21,642 nt of DNA from DATLYB01 sp964502525 (GCA_964502525.1 CAZCXH010000077.1:1-21642); one strand, 5' to 3'. Counted from the first letter of the stretch, positions 7,507-15,158 are shown. The notes: a model not told the origin generated them from the letters alone. Translations and numbers: made by a program.

Positions 7507-7676
7507 AGAAAAACACATTGCCTCATTTCCCGACTGAAATCTGAATTTCCGACAAAGTGTTGAAAAAAAATAGGGACGATGGCGGATACTTGCCATATCA
7601 AAGGTCCGTAATGAGTCTCCCATTCCATTCAGGTATTCTTAATTGCAACCTTTAGCGTCATTGGCAGCTATTGATC

Positions 7677-9341
7677 TCACCAAAACACTCCATACAAGGC
7701 AGCCAGGATTCCCAAAACAATCAAAGCGCCAACTGCAAATACATTCGACACCCGGAAAAGGGAAGCGTCCGCCACGAGTGATTTCGGCTTTACCCCCATC
7801 GCATTTTCAATCGCGCTGATGATTATCATGCCGGCAGCGCACAGAACAAATACGATTCCCATTCTATCCAGAAATGGAATTTCATAAACGCCTTCCGCAT
7901 TCGGAGAGGAAAACCCTATGGCGGCAAGCGAAGAGAGATTTGCCATCTGCGGCAGAAACTTCAGAAGGATGGACAACAGGAATCCTCCAACGGTAGCAAA
8001 TAACGCTGCATTGGAGGTTGTTTTCCTCCAGAAAAATCCCATGATGAACATGGCGAATATTCCCGGGCTTACAAATCCCGTGTATTCCTGTATGTACTGA
8101 AATCCGCCTTTCTTATCAATCCCCATCAGAGGTGCGATGATAACGGCAATGCCCATCGCTGCGATGATGGTGATTTTTCCCACCCATACGGTCTTGTATT
8201 CGTCAGCCTTCGGGTCAACACGTTTCTTAAAAATGTCAAGTGTGAAGATGGTGGAGATGCTGTTGGCTTTCCCGGCAAGCGATGCGACCACTGCGGCTGT
8301 GAGCGCGGCAAACGCAAGCCCTTTCAGCCCAACAGGCAAAAGATTCAGCAACATCGGATATGCGCTGTCGGGATTCACCTCCCCTCCTTGCGTCATCGTG
8401 GCAGTGATGCCGGTGCCCTGCCGGTACAGGACGAAGGCGGCAATGCCGGGCAGCACCACGATCACGGGCATCAGCAATTTCAGGAAAGCGGCAAACAGAA
8501 TCCCGTTTCGCGCAGTTGGCAGGTCAGCGCCCAGCGCCCGCTGCGTGATGTATTGATTACAGCCCCAGTAGTTAAGATTGGCTATCCACATGCCACCCAG
8601 CAGCACGGTAAGCCCCGGCAAATCAAGATAATTTGGATTATCCCTGTCAAGCACCATGTGAAAATGATCGCTGGCGTGAACAAGCATCAGGTTAAATCCG
8701 CTTATCACTCCGCTGCTTCCGAATTGCTCCGCAACGAGCTGGAGGGCGAGATACGTGGCAGCCAATCCACCGACAATAAGGAAGAAGACTTGAATAATAT
8801 CCGTGTAACCGATCACCTTCATTCCACCGAGCGTTATCACCACCGCGAAAATCGCAAGCCCATACATGCAAAGCGTGATGGGAATTCCGGAAATGCTGCT
8901 CACCGCCAGCGCTCCGAGATAAAGGATGGAGGTGAGGTTCACCACTACATACAGCAGCAGCCAGAAAACTGCCATAATCATCGCCACGGTTTCATTGTAA
9001 CGCTCCCGCAAAAACTGCGGCATCGTGTATATTTTATTTTTCAGATAGACCGGCATGAAGAATACGGCAACGATGACCAGCGTTGCAGCCGCCATCCATT
9101 CGTAGCTTGCTATCGCCAGTCCCATCTTAAAGCCGGAGCCGCTCATGCCGATGAATTGCTCAGCGGAAATGTTGGATGCGATGAGCGATGCGCCAATCGC
9201 CCACCACGTCAACGCGCCTTCAGCGAGGAAATAATCTTTGGAATCAGCGGCAGCCTTTCTTTTTCTGCGGTATATCCAGGTGCCATAGGCGGCAACAATG
9301 ACGAAGTAAAGCAGGAACACCAGGTAATCAGGAAGCTGCAT
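7677..9341 (-). CDS. Sodium/solute symporter, SGLT-like (SSS family)
   Basis: A 554-residue polytopic inner-membrane protein with the repeated hydrophobic segments of the solute:sodium symporter family (13-14 helices expected). The signature NISAEQFIGMSGSG (57-70) follows TM2 and is typical of the SGLT sugar branch, as in Vibrio vSGLT. Further along are IANLNYWGCNQYITQRALGA and the helix AALTAAVVASLAGKANSIST with a helix-lining motif of the family. It probably imports a sugar, or another small polar solute, with Na+. No sugar kinase, isomerase or glycosidase gene is adjacent, so the substrate is open. The cytoplasmic loop after TM1 (YRRKRKAAADSKDYFLAEG) is typical. A full TTTG-N19-TA promoter precedes the gene. 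Confidence 0.92.
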   Translation of the reverse strand: MQLPDYLVFLLYFVIVAAYGTWIYRRKRKAAADSKDYFLAEGALTWWAIGASLIASNISAEQFIGMSGSGFKMGLAIASYEWMAAATLVIVAVFFMPVYLKNKIYTMPQFLRERYNETVAMIMAVFWLLLYVVVNLTSILYLGALAVSSISGIPITLCMYGLAIFAVVITLGGMKVIGYTDIIQVFFLIVGGLAATYLALQLVAEQFGSSGVISGFNLMLVHASDHFHMVLDRDNPNYLDLPGLTVLLGGMWIANLNYWGCNQYITQRALGADLPTARNGILFAAFLKLLMPVIVVLPGIAAFVLYRQGTGITATMTQGGEVNPDSAYPMLLNLLPVGLKGLAFAALTAAVVASLAGKANSISTIFTLDIFKKRVDPKADEYKTVWVGKITIIAAMGIAVIIAPLMGIDKKGGFQYIQEYTGFVSPGIFAMFIMGFFWRKTTSNAALFATVGGFLLSILLKFLPQMANLSSLAAIGFSSPNAEGVYEIPFLDRMGIVFVLCAAGMIIISAIENAMGVKPKSLVADASLFRVSNVFAVGALIVLGILAALYGVFW

Positions 9342-9357
9342 GGATCATACTTTGCCG

Positions 9358-9388
9358 CTAACGTAGTTAAAAATCCTGCCCTCTCAAA
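9358..9388 (-). promoter_or_regulatory. Symporter promoter
   Basis: On the minus strand TTTG (9388-9385) is followed after exactly 19 bases by TACGTTAG (9365-9358), a one-base variant of TAnnTTTG. The ATG lies 16 bases further on. The exact spacing makes this one of the better promoters in the window. Confidence 0.55.
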
Positions 9389-9462
9389 ATCAGTGTGCCC
9401 GGTGTTCCGGCCGGCATCCTATCGCCTGCTGAACCGCAACTATGATTTCGGGCAGCAAGTTA

Positions 9463-9470
9463 TATCTTAG
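9463..9470 (+). promoter_or_regulatory. -7 element for the YdjM-like gene
   Basis: TATCTTAG followed by CG is a one-base variant of TAnnTTTG, the same TTAG form as in the divergent symporter promoter. It lies 23 bases before the ATG at 9494. The -33 half is not clear. Confidence 0.35.
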
Positions 9471-9493
9471 CGAAGGATACAATCACGCAGCCA

Positions 9494-10039
9494 ATGCAGG
9501 CGCCCACTCATGTGTTAATCGGTGTGCTGGTTGAAAGAACTTTCAATCCCGTACGGCAAAACTGGCTCAGGGTGCCGCTCATCGCGGTGTCCGGATTGTT
9601 CCTTCACAGCGTGTTCGACCGCATTGCGCGGCTCACGTTTCATCCTGCGGACGCTGATTTCCATGATATGTTTTGGGCGGGCTATCATTTGCTTGTTCTC
9701 GTTGGCTTCATTGTGTCGCTATATTATTTCTGGAAACCATACAAGCTCGGCATCATTTTCTCCATCCTTCCCGATTTCGACTGGGTGATTATTCACGGGA
9801 AAAAAATATTCGGAATTAGTGGTGAATTTTACGATCAGCCGCTGATTCATCGGTTCATTCATTCTTTCACTGACCGCATCCCGCCCTTTTCATGGCTTCA
9901 GCACCTTCCTGATTTGACGCACCTGAGCTGGGCAGCGCTGGCAGAAGTATTCATTGCGGGCATCCTTCTGTACATTATTATCAGCGATCCTTTTTCCCGC
10001 GATGAGTTGGATGAAGAGGCTGAATTGGAAGAAATCTGA
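9494..10039 (+). CDS. YdjM-like (DUF457-type) integral membrane protein
   Basis: A 181-residue membrane protein. The early THVLIG motif (H6), the FLHSVFD helix (H38, D42), DFHDMFW (H57) and ILPDFDW (D94, D96) resemble the histidine/aspartate pattern of the DUF457/YdjM group, sometimes called membrane-bound metal-dependent hydrolases. Helices are likely near 27-45, 60-80, 84-100 and 147-165. The C-terminus is acidic (DELDEEAELEE) and probably cytoplasmic. The function is not known; the hydrolase label rests on family resemblance only. It is divergent from the symporter. A 316-base gap with a hairpin repeat separates it from the next gene, so it is probably not in the operon that follows. Confidence 0.7.
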   Translation: MQAPTHVLIGVLVERTFNPVRQNWLRVPLIAVSGLFLHSVFDRIARLTFHPADADFHDMFWAGYHLLVLVGFIVSLYYFWKPYKLGIIFSILPDFDWVIIHGKKIFGISGEFYDQPLIHRFIHSFTDRIPPFSWLQHLPDLTHLSWAALAEVFIAGILLYIIISDPFSRDELDEEAELEEI

Positions 10040-10058
10040 TAATGACAACACTTCGGTA

Positions 10059-10162
10059 GTTTTTTTTCGTCAGGGCTAAAGCCCTTTAGTAATGTGCTGG
10101 ACAATTAACCCTGCAGGGACCACGTGTATTTACAGGGGCTTTAGCCTGGCCAGTGAAAAAAA
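10059..10162. repeat. GGCTAAAGCC-type inverted repeat element
   Basis: GGCTAAAGCCC (10074-10084) and GGGCTTTAGCC (10136-10146) are perfect 11-base complements. They are bordered on the outside by a T-run (about 10060-10068) and an A-run (about 10155-10162) that also complement each other. The 51-base interior has its own palindrome CCCTGCAGGG (10109-10118). The result is a long, interrupted cruciform of about 100 bp, probably a small non-coding repeat or a strong terminator after the YdjM-like gene. Confidence 0.75.
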
Positions 10163-10343
10163 GAATCGGATTATTGATCTTATTTGATTCCGGAAAAAGG
10201 CAAGCAACAGCATTGAGTTCGGGATGTAAAGCGGCAAGGGGTGGATTGATTCATTGAACTGATATCCGGTTACTTTAAGATAATTTAGACTATTATTGGA
10301 CTTCAATTACATACCTGTTTTCTCCATCGTTCCGCATTTTTCG

Positions 10344-10351
10344 TAACTTCG
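10344..10351 (+). promoter_or_regulatory. Possible -7 element of the hemerythrin/moaA operon
   Basis: TAACTTCG is a near match to TAnnTTTG and ends 4 bases before the ATG at 10356. If used, transcription would start at or just inside the ATG, giving an almost leaderless mRNA. No clear -33 partner is seen. Confidence 0.3.
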
Positions 10352-10355
10352 CCCC

Positions 10356-10682
10356 ATGAAAAAAACAAATGAAAAACTGCCGAAATGGTACCGGCATTTC
10401 CTGAAGAATTACCCGCAAATTGCGAAGAAATACACCGAACTGGGCGATGCGGTGCACGGATGGGGACCGCTGGATGACAAGACAAGGGCGCTGGTGAAGC
10501 TGGCTATCTCCGGCACTTCCCTTCAGAAAAGCGCGTTCCGCTCGCACATCTACAAGGCGAAAAACCTCGGCATCAGCCGCGAAGCGATGGAGCATGTTGC
10601 GTTGCTTACCCTGCCCACGCTCGGTTTCCCTTCTGCGATGACCTTGTTATCCATTATTGATAAAGAATTTTCAAAATCTTAA
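10356..10682 (+). CDS. AhpD-like/carboxymuconolactone decarboxylase family protein without cysteines
   Basis: A 108-residue all-helical protein. GPLDDKTRALVKLAISG (37-53), SHIYKAKNLGISREAMEHVA (63-82) and LPTLGFPSAMTLLS (85-98) match the carboxymuconolactone decarboxylase/AhpD fold. AhpD-type peroxidase partners need a CxxC next to the histidine. Here that place reads SAFRSH and the protein contains no cysteine at all, so it cannot be a thiol reductant of the AhpD kind. Cysteine-free members are known in this superfamily, mostly without assigned function. It is the first gene of a tight plus-strand group: the hemerythrin gene starts 10 bases after its stop. Its role in that group is unknown. 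Confidence 0.85.
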   Translation: MKKTNEKLPKWYRHFLKNYPQIAKKYTELGDAVHGWGPLDDKTRALVKLAISGTSLQKSAFRSHIYKAKNLGISREAMEHVALLTLPTLGFPSAMTLLSIIDKEFSKS

Positions 10683-10692
10683 ACCTTCAACC

Positions 10693-11364
10693 ATGCACGA
10701 AAGCCTGAAAGACATCAGCAAAACCGACCCCATTAAGCGGCTCGTGGAGCGCGATACGGAGCAAACGGAATATTCACCCATGGACCCTCCCGATGCGTAT
10801 TCTCCACCGATGAAAGAAAAAATTCCCTATGAAGCGATGCACCCGGTGCTGCAGCGGCTGATGGACGAGCATAAAAAAAGCATCAGGGAAGTGGATGCGC
10901 TGGAAGAAACCTTGCTGCAAATCCAAAAAGAGGGAATGACTGCGGAACGGAATAAGAAACTGGGCGCTTTTTTCAGTTTCCTCGACCAGAACATCGTTGT
11001 GCACAACATGAAAGAAGAAAAAATCCTGTTTCCCGAGCTGCATCAGCGGCTGCTTGAAAAAGGCTTGCACAGCAACGGTCCTGCGGCAACGACAGGCGTG
11101 GACATGCTTGAAGACGACCACATCAAGCTGATGCAACTGTCGGCTGTGGCGTTCAACTTTTTCGGGTTAGCCGGACGGTTGCCTGATGCCGCTTCGCGCG
11201 CAATGGTGCTTGATGCGGCAGTGGAGCAGGGCAAAGCGCTCGTTGAAATGCTGCGGCTGCACATCTTCAGGGAAGACAACGTGGTGTTTGCGCAGGCGCA
11301 GCAGCATGTGGGCAAAAACGAACTGGATGAAATGCTGAAGCGGTTCGAAAAATTCAAGAAATAA
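10693..11364 (+). CDS. Hemerythrin (HHE) domain protein
   Basis: A 223-residue cytoplasmic protein with a hemerythrin-like four-helix bundle after a charged, proline-rich N-terminal tail (about 1-45). Candidate di-iron ligands are H50 and H60 (HPVLQRLMDEH), H104 and E108 (HNMKEE), H117, H143 (EDDH) and H190 with E194 (HIFRE), in the usual H...HxxxE...H...HxxxE order. Such proteins bind O2 or NO or hold iron. The frame is open to an ATG at 10657, but that would overlap the preceding gene by 26 bases; the ATG at 10693 (CAACCATGCACG) is better placed. moaA starts 3 bases after its stop, a clear operon arrangement. Confidence 0.88.
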   Translation: MHESLKDISKTDPIKRLVERDTEQTEYSPMDPPDAYSPPMKEKIPYEAMHPVLQRLMDEHKKSIREVDALEETLLQIQKEGMTAERNKKLGAFFSFLDQNIVVHNMKEEKILFPELHQRLLEKGLHSNGPAATTGVDMLEDDHIKLMQLSAVAFNFFGLAGRLPDAASRAMVLDAAVEQGKALVEMLRLHIFREDNVVFAQAQQHVGKNELDEMLKRFEKFKK

Positions 11365-11367
11365 GAG

Positions 11368-12354
11368 ATGCGGCAGTTGACAGACAGGTTCGGAAGAGTG
11401 CATGATTACCTGAGGATTTCCCTCACGGATAAATGCAACCTGCGCTGCCATTACTGCATGCCTGAAAACGCGGTGTTCCGTCCGCATGAACAGTTGCTGA
11501 CGAAAGATGAAATCATCCGTATTGCAACGGTTTTCACCAATGAATTCGGAATCAGGAAAATCCGCCTCACGGGAGGAGAGCCGCTCGTGAGAAGGGATGC
11601 CGCTGAAATCATTGAAGAACTTGGCAGGCTGCCCGTTGAACTTGCGCTCACCACCAATGGCATTTTGCTGAAAAGTTTTTTTCCGCTGCTGAAAAAAGTG
11701 GGGCTGCGCTCGCTCAATATCAGCCTTGACAGCCTTGTGCCGGAAAAAAATCATCGCATCACCAAGCGGGACTACTTCGTTACCGTGAAGGAAAATATCG
11801 AAACAGCCGTGAGCGAAGGATTCAGCACGCGGGTAAACATGGTGGTGATTCGCGGAGTGAATGACGATGAAATTCTGGACTTCGCGCGCTGGACAAAAGA
11901 TTTTCCTGCCCACATCCGCTTCATTGAGTTCATGCCGTTTGACGGCAACCAGTGGAACTGGGAAAAGGTGATTTCTTTTCGTGAAATCCTCGGCATAATT
12001 GAAAACAATTATCCCGTGGAGAAATTGCACGACAAGCCCAACAGCACCGCCAAGAGCTATCGCATAAACGGCTTCAGGGGCACGTTTGCCGTCATCAGCA
12101 CGATTACCGCTCCGTTTTGCAACGGTTGCAACCGCATCCGGCTCACGGCTGACGGCAAATTGAAGAATTGCCTTTTTGCGCAGCTGGAAGCCGATATCAT
12201 CTCACCGCTGCGGAACGGAATGGATGTGAAGCGCATTATTGAAAATTGCATTTGGGATAAAAAAGCAGAGCGGGGCGGGCTGGTGGAATTTGACAACGCA
12301 ACCGCGACAACCGAATATTCGGGAGGAAGGTGCATGACGGCTATCGGAGGATAA
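11368..12354 (+). CDS. moaA: GTP 3',8-cyclase MoaA
   Basis: A radical-SAM enzyme for the first step of molybdenum cofactor synthesis: GTP to 3',8-cH2GTP, which MoaC turns into cPMP. The 328-residue protein is full length. The SAM-binding cluster is C23/C27/C30 (CNLRCHYC), the SAM loop is LTGGEPLVRRD (68-77), and the second cluster for GTP is C251/C254/C268 (FCNGCNRIRLT, KNCLF). The conserved double-glycine C-terminus needed for catalysis is present (MTAIGG). No moaC, moeA, mobA or molybdoenzyme gene is in view. Its close neighbours are a hemerythrin protein (3 bases upstream) and a RIC protein (31 bases downstream), so it is probably co-transcribed with NO- or redox-stress functions. Confidence 0.97.
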   Translation: MRQLTDRFGRVHDYLRISLTDKCNLRCHYCMPENAVFRPHEQLLTKDEIIRIATVFTNEFGIRKIRLTGGEPLVRRDAAEIIEELGRLPVELALTTNGILLKSFFPLLKKVGLRSLNISLDSLVPEKNHRITKRDYFVTVKENIETAVSEGFSTRVNMVVIRGVNDDEILDFARWTKDFPAHIRFIEFMPFDGNQWNWEKVISFREILGIIENNYPVEKLHDKPNSTAKSYRINGFRGTFAVISTITAPFCNGCNRIRLTADGKLKNCLFAQLEADIISPLRNGMDVKRIIENCIWDKKAERGGLVEFDNATATTEYSGGRCMTAIGG

Positions 12355-12385
12355 AAGCAAATCAAACAAATAAAATAAAATAAAC

Positions 12386-13102
12386 ATGGAAAAAGAAAAA
12401 ACTGTTGGCGAGCTGGTGGCGGAGGATTACCGCAAAGCGGAAGTTTTCAAAAAATTCGGAATTGATTTTTGCTGCGGTGGCGGCAAAACCGTAAAGGAAG
12501 TGTGCGGGAAAAAAGGCGTGGATTACGCCCAACTGCAAAAAGAATTACTTGAGGCGGAAAAGAAAGGGAGCAGCGACAACATCAACTTCAACGAATGGCG
12601 ATTGGACGCGCTGGCGGATTATATCGTGGAGAAGCATCACGCGTATGTAAAAGAAAATATCCCGCTGTTGCTTGAGTTTTCAAAAAAAGTGGCGCGGGTG
12701 CACGGCCATGCAAACCCGGAAGTGGTGAAGATTGCCGACCTTTTTCAGGAAGCGGCTGATGAGCTTATGCAGCACATGATGAAAGAGGAGCACGTGCTTT
12801 TTCCATACATCAAAGAATTGGCGAACCGGCAGGGTAATGGCGGCAGCGGCTTGCCCCCGTCATTCGGAACGGTGCAAAACCCAATCAGGATGATGGAAAT
12901 GGAGCATGAACAGGTAGGCGAACTGCTGAAGCAAATAGGCGGGTTGAGCAACAACTATACACCGCCCGCGCATGCGTGCAACACCTACCGCGTGGAATAT
13001 TTCAAGCTGAAAGAGTTTGAAGATGACCTGCACCGGCATATCCATCTTGAAAACAATATCCTCTTTCCGAAAGCCATCGAAATGGAAGCAATAACAGTGT
13101 GA
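12386..13102 (+). CDS. ric: Iron-sulfur cluster repair di-iron protein (RIC/ScdA/YtfE family)
   Basis: Repairs Fe-S clusters damaged by nitric oxide or peroxide, probably by donating iron from its di-iron centre. The 238-residue protein has both expected parts. The N-terminal ScdA_N/DUF542 domain carries the FGIDFCCGGGKTVKEVC motif (C29, C30, C40). A hemerythrin domain has candidate ligands H84/H85, H106 or H108, H130 with E134 (HMMKEEH), H174 (MEH) and H218 with E222 (HIHLE). An insertion of about 20 residues rich in G and P (149-166) lies between helices. It follows moaA by 31 A-rich bases and ends the operon. Members of this family are typically induced by NO and often lie near denitrification genes. 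Confidence 0.93.
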   Translation: MEKEKTVGELVAEDYRKAEVFKKFGIDFCCGGGKTVKEVCGKKGVDYAQLQKELLEAEKKGSSDNINFNEWRLDALADYIVEKHHAYVKENIPLLLEFSKKVARVHGHANPEVVKIADLFQEAADELMQHMMKEEHVLFPYIKELANRQGNGGSGLPPSFGTVQNPIRMMEMEHEQVGELLKQIGGLSNNYTPPAHACNTYRVEYFKLKEFEDDLHRHIHLENNILFPKAIEMEAITV

Positions 13103-13253
13103 GAGTTTGAAGGAGATCGCTGAATAAATTCCGCAGTAATTCTAAATCTGAATCCTGCGCTCACTTCCTTTCTTCATATACCAGCGCATTGTTCGCGATG
13201 GAATTATTTTTGCTTATGGTCAGTGTCCTCACCGGCCAGCGATGTGAATCATA

Positions 13254-13817
13254 TCACTCTCCCAACATCCCCTTCTTCAAGCTGGAACTAACCGGAGTGT
13301 CGCCCAGCCAGATGCCGAACAGCGCTTTCTTGAAATCAAGTCCGGTCACGGTTGATTTCATTGCATCGTTCTTGTAGATTTTAATTCCTTCACCGGGGGC
13401 ATAAATCATTTTGTAAATGTCATCCACCTTCACCGGCTCGCTTTTGAAGACATCGAGAAAAGAGTTGATCCTGTCGCGCAGGGGAGCAGTGTTGCCCCTG
13501 GTTGATTTTTCAAAGCCTTCGTTCACCGCTTCGCTCATATTCTCGCTGTTCACCATTCCGGAAACGATGTGCAGGCGCACCGCCATCGGTTGGTCGGCAT
13601 TCACAATATCCGCCCCGTTGTTGTTTTTTGACTGCAGGTAAAGTCCCGCAACATATACGTCAATCCACATTTTTTCGCGCACACCGCCACCGTTGAGCGC
13701 CAGCGAGCCTTTGCCGGTTTCAAGGGCGTTCGGAAAACTTTTTCCGGCTATCATTGTTTGAGCATTGGCAGCCAGGCTGAAGAAAATGAAAGAAAACAAA
13801 AATTGTGTTATTTTCAT
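13254..13817 (-). CDS. Chalcone-isomerase-like exported protein
   Basis: A 187-residue protein with a clear signal peptide (MKITQFLFSFIFFSLAANA, then QT), followed by a single domain that resembles the bacterial chalcone-isomerase-like family (Chalcone_3). Landmarks are FPNALETGKGSLALNGGGVR, KMWIDVYVAGLYL, VRLHIVSGMVNSENMSEAVNEGFE with internal spacing as in the family, and a C-terminal FKKALFGIWLGDTPVSSSLK. Bacterial members are periplasmic and not flavonoid enzymes; the role is unknown, perhaps binding a fatty acid or similar ligand. It is divergent from the YceI gene at 14069, another exported single-domain ligand-binder type. Confidence 0.85.
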   Translation of the reverse strand: MKITQFLFSFIFFSLAANAQTMIAGKSFPNALETGKGSLALNGGGVREKMWIDVYVAGLYLQSKNNNGADIVNADQPMAVRLHIVSGMVNSENMSEAVNEGFEKSTRGNTAPLRDRINSFLDVFKSEPVKVDDIYKMIYAPGEGIKIYKNDAMKSTVTGLDFKKALFGIWLGDTPVSSSLKKGMLGE

Positions 13818-13912
13818 GTTGATAAAAAATTGTTAACCGGAATTTTTTCTGAATAAACTTGTTGGTATCGCTATATATTAATGGGAGCAAGAAATAGTAC
13901 ATAATTCATTCC

Positions 13913-13980
13913 GCTTCAAGCCGCAAGCTACAAGCTGCAAGTTTTGGCCAGCTTGAGGCTTGAAGCCAGTGGCTTAAAGC
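13913..13980. repeat. CAAGCTGC-type inverted repeat in a divergent gap
   Basis: GCTTCAAGCCGCAAGCT (13913-13929) and AGCTTGAGGCTTGAAGC (13950-13966) complement each other at 16 of 17 positions around a 20-base loop that itself contains CAAGCTGCAAG. GGCTTAAAGC follows at 13971-13980. Unlike the other arrays, it lies between two divergent start codons (13817 and 14069), so terminator duty for either gene is unlikely. Transcription from either gene's promoter could include it only if the start sites lie far upstream. Confidence 0.8.
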
Positions 13981-14068
13981 TAATACCTGAAAGATGCACT
14001 AAATGATGAACTCATTAATAATTGCGTTCTGAAATTGTAAATTTTTTAACCAAAATCAAAATTAAACT

Positions 14069-14653
14069 ATGAAAAGTGTATTGTTTACAGCGCTATTAAT
14101 TTTTTCGGCATGGTTTGCCAATGCTCAAACCACCAAGTGGACCTTCGATAACTCGCATACCAATATCAATTTCGTTGCAACCCACATGGTGATTTCAAAG
14201 GTAACCGGAAGTTTCAGCTCATACAGCGGCACGGTGCTTTCCGATAAAGAGGATTTCACTGACGCCAAAATTGATTTCAATGTGAATGTGGCGAGCATCA
14301 GCACCAACAATGAGAAGCGCGACACTCACCTGAAATCCGATGATTTTTTCAATGCGGCAAAATTCCCCGAATTGTCATTTAAGGGAAAGAGCCTCGCTAA
14401 GACAAGCGGCAACAACTATAAATTAACCGGTGACCTCACCATTCGCGATGTTACCAAAACGGTGGAACTGGATGTGGTTTTCGGAGGAATAGTGAAAGAC
14501 CCTTGGGGCAATACTCGCGCGGGGTTCCAGATCACCGGCACGATCAATCGCTTCGATTACAATTTGAAGTGGGACAATGCAATTGAAACCGGTGGTTTGG
14601 TGGTTGGGAAAGATATCAGGATTGACTGCGCAGTGGAGTTGATCAAACAGTAA
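14069..14653 (+). CDS. YceI family exported protein
   Basis: A 194-residue protein with a signal peptide (MKSVLFTALLIFSAWFANA, then QT) and one YceI lipocalin-like beta-barrel domain. It opens with WTFDNSHTNINFVATHMVISKV, continues with VNVASISTNNEKRDTHLKSDDFFN and FPELSFKGKS, and closes with LTIRDVTKTVELDVVFGG, the ITGTINRFDYNL strand and IRIDCAVELIK. YceI proteins bind polyisoprenoid or similar lipids in the periplasm; the physiological role is often tied to stress or redox conditions. The leader before the ATG is A/T-rich with no Shine-Dalgarno. It is divergent from the chalcone-isomerase-like gene. Confidence 0.93.
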   Translation: MKSVLFTALLIFSAWFANAQTTKWTFDNSHTNINFVATHMVISKVTGSFSSYSGTVLSDKEDFTDAKIDFNVNVASISTNNEKRDTHLKSDDFFNAAKFPELSFKGKSLAKTSGNNYKLTGDLTIRDVTKTVELDVVFGGIVKDPWGNTRAGFQITGTINRFDYNLKWDNAIETGGLVVGKDIRIDCAVELIKQ

Positions 14654-15158
14654 AGCAAGCGTAGCTATAAAATTGATTCGGCAGAATGCCGGGGGAGCGT
14701 CATGAAGATCTTGCAGAATGAAAGGGCTATCACCCCGAAGCAAGGGTGAAGATGAGCTATGACCGGGATGCCATAAAGTCTATTTGGTACAAGCCCGGAA
14801 ACCGGCTGCCGTTGGTATGCATTATACTTTGAACTTTGAACGGGATAAATTGCGCCATTGAGCCGTTTGCAGTTTACGGTTTACGGTTTGGTTTTAACAA
14901 CCGTAAACCGCAAACATGTAAACCGTAAACAGAAATAGAAAAGGCACGATTTTATCCCGCACACCGTATAATCAAGATGGCACCATCTTAAGAGAGGATA
15001 TTGCTGCAATAACTGATGCCCGCGTTGTTCTTGCAAGAATATTGTGCGAACAGTGAGAAAGAGTAAAACCGAAAAATCACGAAATAATAGAGCAATCCTG
15101 TTTAAAATTCCTATTTCACAGTTATCTTTAAGCCAGGTAAATTATTTTCCGGTTTGCG
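14654..15158. other. 505-base gap with a GTTTACGG array
   Basis: No gene is recognised. The first part (14654-14820) has a weak CGGCA-GAA-TGCCG hairpin (14679-14691) and nothing else I can name. TTTGAAC occurs twice at 14828-14841. A GTTTACGG inverted array occupies 14865-14930. The last 200 bases lead to the hydroxylase-type gene and include TTATCTTTA (15122-15130), a possible weak -7 element. Confidence 0.5.
14865..14930. repeat. GTTTACGG inverted word array with alternative folds
   Basis: GTTTGCAGTTTACGGTT (14865-14881) pairs with AACCGTAAACCGCAAAC (14899-14915) at 16 of 17 positions. Alternatively GTTTACGGTTTAC (14872-14884) pairs perfectly, 13 of 13, with GTAAACCGTAAAC (14918-14930). 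The two folds exclude each other because they share the left arm. The words are the same as in the array at 2144-2222. Confidence 0.8.

Larger units (their letters stand above)
10040..10355. other. Gap holding a large inverted repeat
   Basis: This 316-base stretch holds no gene. Its left half is the GGCTAAAGCC inverted element (10059-10162). Its right half is AT-rich and leads to the AhpD-like gene, with a possible -7 element at 10344-10351. Confidence 0.5.

Noticed and set aside
8388..9470. Long plus-strand open frame of 360 codons opposite the symporter gene
   Set aside because: It is antisense to a clear SSS symporter, has a low-complexity H/R/Q-rich composition and no domain; a shadow of the real gene.
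11167..12030. Minus-strand open frame of 287 codons opposite moaA
   Set aside because: Antisense to an intact MoaA with all cluster cysteines; its F/H-rich sequence is typical of a shadow frame.
14679..14691. CGGCA-GAA-TGCCG hairpin after the YceI gene as an intrinsic terminator
   Set aside because: Only 5 bp and followed by G-rich sequence rather than a U-run.
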